Shown here one piece after another: positions 33,777-44,636 of a stretch of DNA of 64,000 nt. The DNA lies in assembly GCF_014650995.1 (NCBI RefSeq), contig NZ_BMWA01000002.1, positions 290,544-354,543 of the forward strand. The letters are read 5' to 3'. A program made the position numbers and the translations under genes. Position 1 is the first letter of the stretch; every line of letters starts with the position of its first letter. The notes under the pieces were generated by a model that had not been told where the DNA came from, searched no databases, and was given only the letters and a program-made list of their open reading frames with translations. Source of the stretch: Streptomyces viridiviolaceus (GTDB lineage Bacteria; Actinomycetota; Actinomycetes; Streptomycetales; Streptomycetaceae).

Positions 33777-34438
33777 ACGTACTGAACTTCGTCAGCGCCT
33801 TCTTCAGCGACAGCGCCCACTGGCACGGCTACGACGGCATCCCGCAGCGCCTGCTCGAACACCTCCAGTACTCGCTGCTCGCCCTCGCCCTCGCCGCCGC
33901 GATCGGCCTCCCGGTCGGCCTGCTGACCGGGCACACCGGGCGGGGCGGCAACGCGCTGGCGTTCATCGCCACCGCCGCCCGGGCGCTGCCCAGCTTCGGC
34001 CTGCTGGTGCTGATCGTCATCGTGATGGGCTTCGGGCTGCTGCCCGTGATGATCCCGCTGGTCGTCCTCGCCGTACCGCCGATCCTGGTCACCACCTACG
34101 AGGCGGTGCGCTCCGTCGACCCCTCCCCGGTGGACGCCGCCCGGGGCATGGGCATGCACGAGTCGCGGATCCTGTTCCAGGTCGAACTGCCGGTGGCGCT
34201 GCCGCTGATCCTGAGCGGGCTGCGCTCGGCGGCCATCCAGATCGTGTCGACGGCCACCATCGCCGCGTACGTCAGCCTCGGCGGACTCGGCCGGTACATC
34301 GTCGACGGGCTCTACCAGCGAAACTACGAGAAGGTGGTCGGCGGCGCCACCCTGGTGGCCGTCCTGGCGCTCGTCACCCTCGCGGTGTTCTGGGCGGCGG
34401 GCCGGCTGGCGGTGTCGCCGGGGGTGCGCAGGCGCTGA
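33773..34438 (+). CDS. Glycine betaine/choline ABC transporter permease 2
   Basis: A 221-residue inner-membrane permease, the second half-channel (OpuCD-like). Hydrophobic helices include LLALALAAAIGLPVGLLTG and LVLIVIVMGFGLLPVMIPLV. The EAA-type loop is PVDAARGMGMHESRILFQVE, and IVSTATIAAYVSLGGLGRYI is characteristic of this family. The GTG start overlaps the stop of permease 1. The binding-protein gene follows after 78 bases. Confidence 0.92.
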   Translation: MNVLNFVSAFFSDSAHWHGYDGIPQRLLEHLQYSLLALALAAAIGLPVGLLTGHTGRGGNALAFIATAARALPSFGLLVLIVIVMGFGLLPVMIPLVVLAVPPILVTTYEAVRSVDPSPVDAARGMGMHESRILFQVELPVALPLILSGLRSAAIQIVSTATIAAYVSLGGLGRYIVDGLYQRNYEKVVGGATLVAVLALVTLAVFWAAGRLAVSPGVRRR

Positions 34439-34516
34439 CCCCCGGACACAGCTGTGCAAGAAACCGTAACCAGGCCGTTCTTGACGGACCGACAACCGGC
34501 TGGATTGGATCGCTGA

Positions 34517-35473
34517 ATGACTTCTACCGCGAAGAACAGCCGGTCCAGGACGAGGCACACCGGCGCGGCGGCCGCCGCGCTCACCGCCGCGGTGGCGCTG
34601 CTCGCGGGCTGTTCCTCCGACGGCACCTCCGACGACCCCCTGGCGGGGGAGAAGGCGGATGCCGGCACCGTCGTCGTCGGCTCGAACAACTTCGCCGAGA
34701 GCACCCTGCTCGCCGACATCTACGGCGAGGCGCTCAAGGCCAAGGGCATCAAGGTGACCTACAAGCACAACATCGGCAGTCGGGAGACGACGTACGGCCT
34801 GATGAAGAACGGGTCCGTCACGGTCCTGCCGGAGTACAACGGCTCCCTGCTGGCGTACCTCGACCCCAAGGCCGAGCAGAAGTCCGCCGAGGCCGTGAAC
34901 GCGGCCGTCAAGGCCAAGCTCGACAAGAAGCTGACGCTGCTGGACTCGTCGCCCGCGGAGGACAAGGACTCGGTGAGCGTCAACGCCGAGACCGCCAAGA
35001 AGTACGGCCTCACCTCCTCGTCCACCCTCGCCGACCTCAAGGAGATCGCTCCGGACCTGGTCATCGGCGGTTCGCCGGAGTTCCAGACCCGGCAGCAGGG
35101 CCTGAAGGGCCTGAAGTCCGTGTACGGCCTGGAGTTCAAGTCCTTCAAGGCGCTCGACGCGGGCGGCCCGCTGACCCAGGCGGCGCTGACCAAGAACACC
35201 GTTCAGGCGGCGGACATCTTCACCACGGACCCGACCATCGTCAAGGAGAAGTTCGTCGTCCTGAAGGACCCGGAGAACCTCTTCGGCTTCGCGAACGTGA
35301 CCCCGCTGGTGCACAAGGACGGGCTCTCACAGGAGGGCGTGGCAGCGCTCGACGAGGTCTCCGCCAAGCTGGACACGAAGACGCTCCTCGAGCTCGACGC
35401 GCAGGTCCAGCTGGAGAAGAAGGACCCGCTGGACGTGGCCAAGGACTGGCTGAAGTCCGCCGGCCTGGTCTGA
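34517..35473 (+). CDS. Glycine betaine/choline ABC transporter substrate-binding lipoprotein
   Basis: A 318-residue extracytoplasmic binding protein (OpuAC/OpuCC family). The lipobox is VALLAGCSS (Cys about 34). The mature part starts with TVVVGSNNFAESTLLADIYG, the standard beginning of the fold, followed by YKHNIGSRETTYGLMKNG and VLPEYNGSLLAYL. The GPLTQAALTKNTVQAADIFT segment is the usual C-lobe motif. It lies downstream of the ATPase and both permeases in the order of choline/betaine importers, indicating osmoprotectant uptake. A stem-loop follows the stop. Confidence 0.93.
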   Translation: MTSTAKNSRSRTRHTGAAAAALTAAVALLAGCSSDGTSDDPLAGEKADAGTVVVGSNNFAESTLLADIYGEALKAKGIKVTYKHNIGSRETTYGLMKNGSVTVLPEYNGSLLAYLDPKAEQKSAEAVNAAVKAKLDKKLTLLDSSPAEDKDSVSVNAETAKKYGLTSSSTLADLKEIAPDLVIGGSPEFQTRQQGLKGLKSVYGLEFKSFKALDAGGPLTQAALTKNTVQAADIFTTDPTIVKEKFVVLKDPENLFGFANVTPLVHKDGLSQEGVAALDEVSAKLDTKTLLELDAQVQLEKKDPLDVAKDWLKSAGLV

Positions 35474-35808
35474 CCGTCCGGACCGCCCGGGCCCGGTCGT
35501 GGGTCCGGGCGGCCGGGGTCCGTACGGGTCGGCTCAGGCGGGTTCGCCGGTCCGGGGCTGCGGCGGTGGCGACCGCCGGGCGGCCCGGAGGAAAGCGGCC
35601 GCCGGTCACCGCCGCCTACGCCCCGGTGACCGACGGGGGCGCCGCCGTCTTCGTCAACCGAGCGGACGCCTCGGGCGCACGGGCCGGCCGGAGCGAACGG
35701 GTGCCGGCCGGCCCGTGGAACACATGTCACCGGACAGTGAGTTATCGTATGCGTAGAGTTAAACCACATGGGTGACCCGTTCATTCCGAGCCCAGGAGTG
35801 TTCAGCCG
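35474..35808. promoter_or_regulatory. 335-bp region: transporter terminator and cprB promoter
   Basis: The left side holds a stem-loop: CCGCCCGGGCCC at 35483-35494 pairs, with one G-T wobble, with GGGTCCGGGCGG at 35501-35512. The right side is AT-richer. GGACAG (35732-35737) and TAGAGT (35755-35760) are 17 bases apart and could be a -35/-10 pair. GAGTTA occurs twice around the -10, and CprB-type receptors often bind their own promoter there. The centre (about 35520-35720) holds no gene. Confidence 0.55.
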
Positions 35809-36456
35809 ATGGCGAGGCAGTTACGCGCCGAGCAGACCCGCGCGACGATCCTGACGGTCGCCGCCGACCTGTTCGACCGTCACGGCTACGAATCGACCAG
35901 CCTCAGCGAGATCGTGAACCACGCCCGCATCACCAAGGGCGCCCTGTACTTCCACTTCGCGGCGAAGCAGGACCTCGCCCAGGCCATCATGGAGTTCCAG
36001 TCCCGCACCTCGCGCCGACTGGCGGCGGAGCTGGACGGCCGGGGCTACTCCTCGCTGGAGTCCCTGATGCGCCTGACCTTCGACTTCGCACGCGTGTCCG
36101 CCGAGAACCCGGTCCTGCGCGCCGGGCTGAGGCTCGCCACCGGGGGAGTGGAGGTACGGCCCCCGCTGCGCCACCCCTTCGCGGAGTGGCGGGACCTCAC
36201 CTCCTCGCGGCTCCTCGGCGCCGTCAAGGAGCACGACGTGCACCCGGACACGGACGTGGACTCCGCCGCCCACACCCTCGTCTGCTCCCTCGTCGGCACC
36301 GGGGTCGTCAGCCGCGCCCTCGATCCGGTCGCCCGGCAGTCCCGCCGGACGGCCGAGCTGTGGCAGGTGCTGATCCGGGGCATGGTGCCGGTGACCCGAC
36401 GCCCGCGCTATCTGGGACTCGCCGCGCGCCTGGAGCGGGAGACCGCCGCCGCCTGA
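35809..36456 (+). CDS. cprB: CprB-like TetR family regulator (gamma-butyrolactone receptor type)
   Basis: A 215-residue TetR-fold repressor. The N-terminal DNA-binding domain (MARQLRAEQTRATILTVAAD, LSEIVNHARITKGALYFHFA) is of the ArpA/ScbR receptor type. The ligand domain contains RTSRRLAAELDGRGYSSLES and ENPVLRAGLRLATGG, and ends RGMVPVTRRPRYLGLAARLE, closely resembling S. coelicolor CprB as recalled. It sits two genes upstream of geosmin synthase, as cprB does in S. coelicolor, which supports orthology. CprB affects antibiotic production and sporulation; its natural ligand is unsettled. The start ATG has AGGAG ten bases upstream. Confidence 0.78.
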   Translation: MARQLRAEQTRATILTVAADLFDRHGYESTSLSEIVNHARITKGALYFHFAAKQDLAQAIMEFQSRTSRRLAAELDGRGYSSLESLMRLTFDFARVSAENPVLRAGLRLATGGVEVRPPLRHPFAEWRDLTSSRLLGAVKEHDVHPDTDVDSAAHTLVCSLVGTGVVSRALDPVARQSRRTAELWQVLIRGMVPVTRRPRYLGLAARLERETAAA

Positions 36457-36478
36457 ACCGCGCGCTACGGTGAGGCGC

Positions 36479-37669
36479 ATGCCCGACACCGCCTCCGAGC
36501 CCGCGCCCGTCCTCCTCGGCAACGAGCCCGGGTCCTTCCCGCACGGCGTGCTGGCCGAGCGGCATCCCGCCATCATCCGGCAGGTACGGGAGTCGTTCCC
36601 GTACGAACCCGGCCAGCACCGGGCGCTCGACGCGCTGCTGGCGAACTGTACCGAGGGCGAGATCGAGCCGCTTCCCGGCGACGCCCGGGACCGGGACCGC
36701 TGGACCGCGTGGGGCTTGGACGAGTACGTCGGCCGGTCCTGGTTCGACGTGCCCTGGTTGTGGGCCGAGAGCCACTTCTACCGCCGGCTCCTCGATGCCG
36801 TCGGCTGGTTCGGCCCCGGGGCCTGGCAGGGCATCGACCCGTTCCGGCCCGCCAAGACCGCCGAGCTCGACTCCCCGGAGACGGACGAGGAACTCGCCGC
36901 GCTCGACGGTCTCGCCGGCCTGCCCGCCGACGAGCGCGGCCGGGCCCTGCTGCACGGCTCGCTCTGGGGCAACCGCGCGGACCTCGGCTTCAGCCTCTCC
37001 GCGACCGGCACCGGCGCGGGCCCCCGGGACGACGTCCCGGCCCTGGTCGCCGACGACGGCGAACGGCTCTGGTCGCTGCTCCCGCCCTCCGGGACCAACA
37101 CCCTGTGCCTCGTCGCCGACAACGCCGGCCGGGAACTCGTGCCCGACCTGCTCCTCGTCGCCCACCTCCTCGCGCACGGCCGCATCGGACGGGCGGTCCT
37201 GCACGTCAAGCCGTACCCGTACTACGTCTCCGACGCCACGACGGCCGACGTGGTGGACGCGCTGCGGAGACTGACCCGGGCCGAGGGCGCGGCCGCCGAC
37301 CACGGCCGGCTGCTGTGGTCCGCGCTGGCCGACGGCCGCCTCACCGTCCGTGCCCATCCCTTCTCCTGCGCCCCGCTGCCGTACGCGGACATGCCCGGCG
37401 ACCTGCGCGCCGAGTTCGCGGCCGCCACGGTCACCGTCCTCAAGGGCGACCTGAACTACCGTCGCCTCGTCGGTGACCGGCTGTGGCCCCCGACCACGCC
37501 CTTCGCCGACGTCACCGCGTACTTCCCCGGCCCGGTCGCCGCGCTGCGCACGCTCAAGTCCGACGTGATCACCGGGCTGGACGCGGACACGGAGGGCGCG
37601 CTGGTCGCGGCCGAGGGACAGCGGTGGCGGACGAGCGGGACGCACGCGCTGATCCAGGTCCGGCGCTGA
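36479..37669 (+). CDS. ARMT1-like (DUF89) damage-control phosphatase
   Basis: A 396-residue protein of the DUF89 metal-dependent phosphatase family, which dephosphorylates damaged or excess sugar phosphates. Key motifs are LLHGSLWGNRADLGFSLS, LCLVADNAGRELVPDLLLVA (metal-binding Asp/Asn), PYYVSDATTADV and VLKGDLNYRRLVGDRLW (Lys, Asp, Asn, Arg in the active site). The length suits the ARMT1 subfamily. The ATG at 36479 is preferred to an upstream GTG at 36470. It is 22 bases downstream of cprB in the same direction, so the two may form an operon, which leads on to geosmin synthase. Confidence 0.85.
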   Translation: MPDTASEPAPVLLGNEPGSFPHGVLAERHPAIIRQVRESFPYEPGQHRALDALLANCTEGEIEPLPGDARDRDRWTAWGLDEYVGRSWFDVPWLWAESHFYRRLLDAVGWFGPGAWQGIDPFRPAKTAELDSPETDEELAALDGLAGLPADERGRALLHGSLWGNRADLGFSLSATGTGAGPRDDVPALVADDGERLWSLLPPSGTNTLCLVADNAGRELVPDLLLVAHLLAHGRIGRAVLHVKPYPYYVSDATTADVVDALRRLTRAEGAAADHGRLLWSALADGRLTVRAHPFSCAPLPYADMPGDLRAEFAAATVTVLKGDLNYRRLVGDRLWPPTTPFADVTAYFPGPVAALRTLKSDVITGLDADTEGALVAAEGQRWRTSGTHALIQVRR

Positions 37670-37677
37670 GCCGCCGG

Positions 37678-37694
37678 ACCCGCGGCCCGCGGGT
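37678..37694. terminator. Compact palindrome upstream of geosmin synthase
   Basis: ACCCGCGG and CCGCGGGT flank a single C, beginning eight bases after the stop codon of the DUF89 gene. The minimal loop means that only five or six pairs can form in RNA. It may end the cprB-DUF89 transcript or serve as a dyad site. Confidence 0.4.
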
Positions 37695-37789
37695 GGCCAA
37701 AGCGGTGGAAGATCCCGGCTTCGGCCCCGATTCACGCGATGGTGTGATCATGTTCCCCCTCGCGGATGCCCCACACGGGCCATGGGTAG

Positions 37790-40739
<2,950 letters not shown>

Positions 40740-40832
40740 GGGCTCATCCTGTGCCGGGCCTTCCGTTCACGTCCAACGATGATTCTTGCTCCTTCCATAA
40801 GCGTTGCTGATTCTGTAAGGGATCCTGTCCCC

Positions 40833-41699
40833 ATGGACCCGCACCTGCTGCGCACCTTCGTCACCGTCGCCCGCCTCGCGTCCTTCTCGGACGCCGCCCG
40901 GGAGCTGGGCTACACGCAGTCCGCCGTCTCCCAGCAGATCGCGGCGCTCGAACAGGATCTGGGCGCGCCGCTCCTGGCCCGGCGGCCCGTCGCCCCCACA
41001 GCCGCCGGCGAGCGGCTGCTCGAGCACGCGGGCCCGCTGCTGCTGCGCCTGGAGGCCGCCCGCGCGGACGTCGCGCGGATGGCGGGCGCGCCCCCGTACG
41101 GGCTGACCCTGGCCGCCGCCGCGACCGCGCTGACGCCCCGCATCGCCGCCGTGCTGCCCCCCGCCGGTGTGACGCTCAAGGTGCTCGCCCGCGCCGAGAT
41201 CCCCGCGGCCGTGGCGGCGGGGACGGCGGACCTCGGCCTGGTCGACGGCCTGGCCGCCCCCAGCGACCCGTTGCGCCTGCCCGACGTGGCGCCGCTGAGC
41301 ACGCGTGGCGTGGGGGAGGCGCCCGTGCACGTTCTGCTGCCCGTCGGTCATCCGCTGGCCGGGCGCTCCGGGCTGCGCCTCGGCGACCTCGCCGACGCCC
41401 GCTGGCTGGACGCCCCCGACGCCGGTCTGCCGCTGGACCAGCTCCGCGCGGCAGGCGGCGGTCACGGCTTCCGCCCGGCCCTGCGCTACGAGGGCACCGA
41501 CGTGCGCGGCCTCACCGTCCTGGCCGCCGCGGGTCACGGCCTCACCCTGCTGCCCGCCACGGTGGCCGTCGGCGTGCCGGGGGCGGCCGCCGTCCCGGTC
41601 GTCGAGCCCCGGGTGGTGCACCGCACGGAGGTGGTGCACGCCGGTGGTGTGCGGGGCGCGGCGGCAGCGCTGGTGGAAGCGCTGCTCGGGCCGTCCTGA
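40833..41699 (+). CDS. LysR family transcriptional regulator
   Basis: A 288-residue regulator. The winged helix-turn-helix is MDPHLLRTFVTVARLASFSD, then ARELGYTQSAVSQQIAALEQ and GAPLLARR. The effector domain (about 90-285) keeps VLLPVGHPLAGRSGLRLGDL and LTVLAAAGHGLTLLPATVAV. The intergenic region to the divergent amidotransferase is 93 bases and AT-rich for this genome, so it may control that gene, the usual LysR arrangement (inference). The ligand is unknown. Confidence 0.9.
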   Translation: MDPHLLRTFVTVARLASFSDAARELGYTQSAVSQQIAALEQDLGAPLLARRPVAPTAAGERLLEHAGPLLLRLEAARADVARMAGAPPYGLTLAAAATALTPRIAAVLPPAGVTLKVLARAEIPAAVAAGTADLGLVDGLAAPSDPLRLPDVAPLSTRGVGEAPVHVLLPVGHPLAGRSGLRLGDLADARWLDAPDAGLPLDQLRAAGGGHGFRPALRYEGTDVRGLTVLAAAGHGLTLLPATVAVGVPGAAAVPVVEPRVVHRTEVVHAGGVRGAAAALVEALLGPS

Positions 41700-41781
41700 C
41701 GCTCGACCGCAGGTCAGTCTCACTCGTTCGTGGCTCGTCGGGCGTTGGCCGGCCGGGTAGAGCACCTGCTGGAGGCGATCC

Positions 41782-42138
41782 ATGGAACAGACTGCGCTGC
41801 GTCCCAAGCCCATGCCCGGCCAGGAGCCCGGTGGTGGCACCGTGCCCGACTCCGCCCGGCGTCCGCCCACCGCGCGGCGGCGCCGCCGACGGCTCCCGAC
41901 CCTGCTGTTCGGCCTGTTCGTCGCGACGGCCCTGCTCCTGGCTGGGGTCGGCATCGGCACCGTGAGCGCCACGGTGATCGGTATGAGCAAGCTGGCCGAG
42001 ATGCAGCGGCAGGCGGGGGCGCCGGTGCCGGGGCCGCGGGAACCCGGCACGTCCGCGGGGCGCCTCGACGCACCCCAGTGCCGCGGCGCCGGCGGCCAGG
42101 CCCCGTCCGGCTCCGGCCGGCACGATCCCAGAGGCTGA
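41782..42138 (+). CDS. Small single-span membrane protein of unknown function
   Basis: A 118-residue protein. A proline-rich cytoplasmic N-terminus and an arginine cluster (TARRRRRRLP) precede one transmembrane helix (TLLFGLFVATALLLAGVGIG, about 40-68). The external C-terminus is Pro/Gly-rich. GGAGG seven bases before the ATG supports translation. No family was recognised. It follows the LysR gene by 82 bases. An antisense frame also covers this area, but it lacks a ribosome-binding site. Confidence 0.6.
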   Translation: MEQTALRPKPMPGQEPGGGTVPDSARRPPTARRRRRRLPTLLFGLFVATALLLAGVGIGTVSATVIGMSKLAEMQRQAGAPVPGPREPGTSAGRLDAPQCRGAGGQAPSGSGRHDPRG

Positions 42139-42449
42139 CGCCGGGGCGGGCACTGCGGGGGCGGAGCGGGGCCGTCGTGCGGGCGGCTTCGGCCAGAAGG
42201 CGGGTGACCTCCTCGTGTTCCGCGTTCGCGCCGTGGTCCGCGATGTCCCGGGTCCCCGGCGGTGCGTTCGCTCGGGCCGCACCTCCTACGGTCGGTAGTG
42301 CACGCGCTCTCGTCCGGGAGCGTTGATGTGTGATGGGGTCGTGGGTGGTCGACGGCTGCCGATGCGGTTCTCTTATCGGCTCGCGTCGCTCCTCCGCTCC
42401 GGGCAGGATGCTGCCCGTAGTCCCCATCACCCGCCCCGGGAGGCCCGCG
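42139..42449. other. 311-bp intergenic region before the M24 peptidase
   Basis: No gene, strong stem-loop or repeat was identified. The AT-richer stretch around 42345-42410 is the likely promoter area for the M24 peptidase. The first 150 bases are GC-rich and featureless. Confidence 0.4.
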
Positions 42450-43580
42450 ATGACCGGCAGAGCGCACGCCGCTCCCTTCACCACCGACGACTACAGGGCC
42501 CGCATGGAGCGCGCGGCGCGCTCGGCCGCCGACGCGGGCCTGGCCGGTCTGCTGGTGGCGCCGGGGCCGGACCTCGTGTGGCTGACCGGCTACGCGCCCA
42601 CCGCGGCCACCGAACGGCTCACCCTGCTCGTCCTCACCGCCGGGCACGACCCCGTCCTGGTCGTCCCCACGCTGGAGGCCCCGGACGCCGAGAAGGCCGC
42701 CGGGGCGCCCGCCCTCACCCTGCGCGACTGGACCGACGGCAAGGACCCCTACGCCGTCACCGCCGCCCTCCTCGGCGGCTCGGGGCGGTTCGGCATCAGC
42801 GACAACGCCTGGGCGATGCACCTGCTGGGCCTGCAACGCGCGCTGCCCGGCACCTCGTACGCCTCCCTCACCGAGGCGCTCCCCATGCTGCGCGCCGTCA
42901 AGGACGCGGCCGAGCTGGAGCTGCTCGCTGCGGCGGGCGCGGCGGCGGACGCGGCGTTCGAGGAGATCCGCAAAGTCCGGTTCGCCGGGCGCCGGGAGCG
43001 CGAGGTCGGTGCCGACCTCGCCGACCTGCTGCGGCGCTCCGGGCACTCCCAGGTCGACTTCACGATCGTCGCCTCCGGCCCGAACGGTGCCAACCCGCAC
43101 CACGAGGTCGGCGACCGCGTCATCGAGGACGGCGACATGGTGGTCCTCGACTTCGGCGGCCTGAAGGACGGCTACGGCTCCGACACCTCCCGCACGGTCC
43201 ACGTCGGTGAGCCCACCGGTGAGGAGCGCCGGGTGCACGACCTCGTACGTGAGGCCCAGGAGGCCGGTTTCCGCGCGGTGCGGCCCGGCGTCGCCTGCCA
43301 GGAGGTGGACCGGGCGGCCCGCGCGGTCATCGCGGACGCCGGATACGGCGAGTACTTCATCCACCGCACCGGGCACGGCATCGGCGTCACCACGCACGAG
43401 CCGCCGTACATGATCGAGGGCGAGGAGCAGCCCCTCGTGCCAGGCATGTGCTTCTCCGTCGAGCCGGGCATCTACCTCCCCGGCCGCTTCGGGGTACGCA
43501 TCGAGGACATCGTCACGGTCACCGAGGGCGGCGGCCGGCGCTTCAACGACACGACCCGGGAGATGGTCATAGTGGAGTGA
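42450..43580 (+). CDS. M24 family metallopeptidase (Xaa-Pro aminopeptidase-like)
   Basis: A 376-residue two-domain peptidase. The N-terminal creatinase-type domain is about 15-140 (PDLVWLTGYAPTAATERLTL). The pita-bread catalytic domain follows with metal ligands Asp (VVLDFGGLKDGYGSDTSRT, two Asp), His (HRTGHGIGVTTHE), Glu (CFSVEPGIYLPG) and Glu (GVRIEDIVTVTEGG). It removes N-terminal residues preceding proline. The ATG at 42450 has GGGAGG at good spacing, unlike upstream ATGs. Its stop overlaps a possible GTG start of the next gene. Confidence 0.93.
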   Translation: MTGRAHAAPFTTDDYRARMERAARSAADAGLAGLLVAPGPDLVWLTGYAPTAATERLTLLVLTAGHDPVLVVPTLEAPDAEKAAGAPALTLRDWTDGKDPYAVTAALLGGSGRFGISDNAWAMHLLGLQRALPGTSYASLTEALPMLRAVKDAAELELLAAAGAAADAAFEEIRKVRFAGRREREVGADLADLLRRSGHSQVDFTIVASGPNGANPHHEVGDRVIEDGDMVVLDFGGLKDGYGSDTSRTVHVGEPTGEERRVHDLVREAQEAGFRAVRPGVACQEVDRAARAVIADAGYGEYFIHRTGHGIGVTTHEPPYMIEGEEQPLVPGMCFSVEPGIYLPGRFGVRIEDIVTVTEGGGRRFNDTTREMVIVE

Positions 43581-43627
43581 CGGCAACGGCAGGACCCCTG
43601 ACGCCCCCGGAAGACGACGGCGCGACC

Positions 43628-44575
43628 ATGACCCAGGCACCGACACCCACCGCGGACACCGTCCGCCGACTGGTCCGTTCCCTGCTCAAGGAGGGGGAGG
43701 GGAGCGGTCCCGACGTGCGGCCCGCCACCGGGGGCGCCGAGCCCGACACGTGGTGGGTCGGCGCCCGCCATGTGCTGCGCCTGGCTCCCGACCGCGAGGC
43801 CGCCGTGCGCCGGCGCCGCGAACTGCGCCTGCGCGATCTGGTCCGCCCGTACGTCCCCGTCGCGGTGCCGACGAGCGTCGCGCACGGCGAGTGGGCGCCG
43901 GGGCTGCCCTACACGCTGGACACCCGCGTGCCCGGCGGGTCGGGTGAGCACCATGACGTGTCGGCCGTCGGCGAGGCCGACCTGGCGGCGCTGCTCACGG
44001 GGCTGCGCGAGGTACCGGTCCGCCAGGCCGAGGCCCTCGGCGTCCCGCGGGCCGCCCCGCGCTCACTGGAGTCGCTGCGCAAGGCCGCCGACCGTGCCGC
44101 CGGGCGGCTCGCCGCGGCCGACGAGTTCGACCCCGCCCGTCTGGCCCAGCTCACCCAGGCTGCGGCGGCCCAGCTCGGCGCCCAGCCCGGTACGGCGGTC
44201 CTGGTCCACCGCGGCCTGACCGCCGGGCACCTCGTCGTCAGCGCCGACGGCCGGGTGCGCGGCGTCCTCGGCTGGACCGACGCCGCCCTCGGCGACCCCG
44301 CCGAGGACATCGCCGGGCTCGCGCTCGCCGTCGGTTCCCCGGCCGCCGTCCGCGCGGCCACGCTGGCCGGCTACGGGGCCCGCCCCTGTCTGCGCGGCCT
44401 GTGGCTCGCCCGCTGCGACGCGATCGTCCACCTGGCCGAGGGACTCACCGGGCGGTCCGCCGTGCCGCTCCCCTTGCTGAGGACACGGCTGCGACACGCC
44501 TGGGAGGCGATCCTGCTGGAGCGGGTGACCGAGCTGCGCGAGGACGGTGCGGACGACGCGGACGACGCCCCTTGA
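43628..44575 (+). CDS. Aminoglycoside-phosphotransferase-fold protein lacking the catalytic Asp
   Basis: A 315-residue member of the APH kinase fold. The Brenner-type loop normally reads HGDLxxxN or HRDLxxxH, but here it reads VHRGLTAGH (His194, Gly196, His201), so the catalytic Asp is replaced by Gly. The downstream metal Asp remains (LGWTDAALGDPAEDIAGLAL, Asp218). The N-lobe is short (WWVGARHVLRLAPDREAAVR). It may be a pseudokinase, or this could be a sequence variant. The ATG at 43628 is listed; a GTG at 43577, overlapping the M24 stop in the same frame, would add 17 residues and couple the two genes. Confidence 0.75.
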   Translation: MTQAPTPTADTVRRLVRSLLKEGEGSGPDVRPATGGAEPDTWWVGARHVLRLAPDREAAVRRRRELRLRDLVRPYVPVAVPTSVAHGEWAPGLPYTLDTRVPGGSGEHHDVSAVGEADLAALLTGLREVPVRQAEALGVPRAAPRSLESLRKAADRAAGRLAAADEFDPARLAQLTQAAAAQLGAQPGTAVLVHRGLTAGHLVVSADGRVRGVLGWTDAALGDPAEDIAGLALAVGSPAAVRAATLAGYGARPCLRGLWLARCDAIVHLAEGLTGRSAVPLPLLRTRLRHAWEAILLERVTELREDGADDADDAP

Positions 44576-44636
44576 GCGGTCCCCGCGCCGTTACCGGCTC
44601 CTTGCGAGCGAGCCCCCGGCACGGGGCGCGGCGTCC

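Noticed and set aside
35483..35512. Gamma-butyrolactone receptor operator (ARE) at the cprB promoter
   Set aside because: The dyad here is a GC-rich terminator stem. No sequence in 35700-35808 matches an ARE consensus well enough to call.
40767..43646. Minus-strand open frame of about 960 codons
   Set aside because: Antisense to the LysR, small membrane protein and M24 genes; composition is typical of a high-GC shadow frame.
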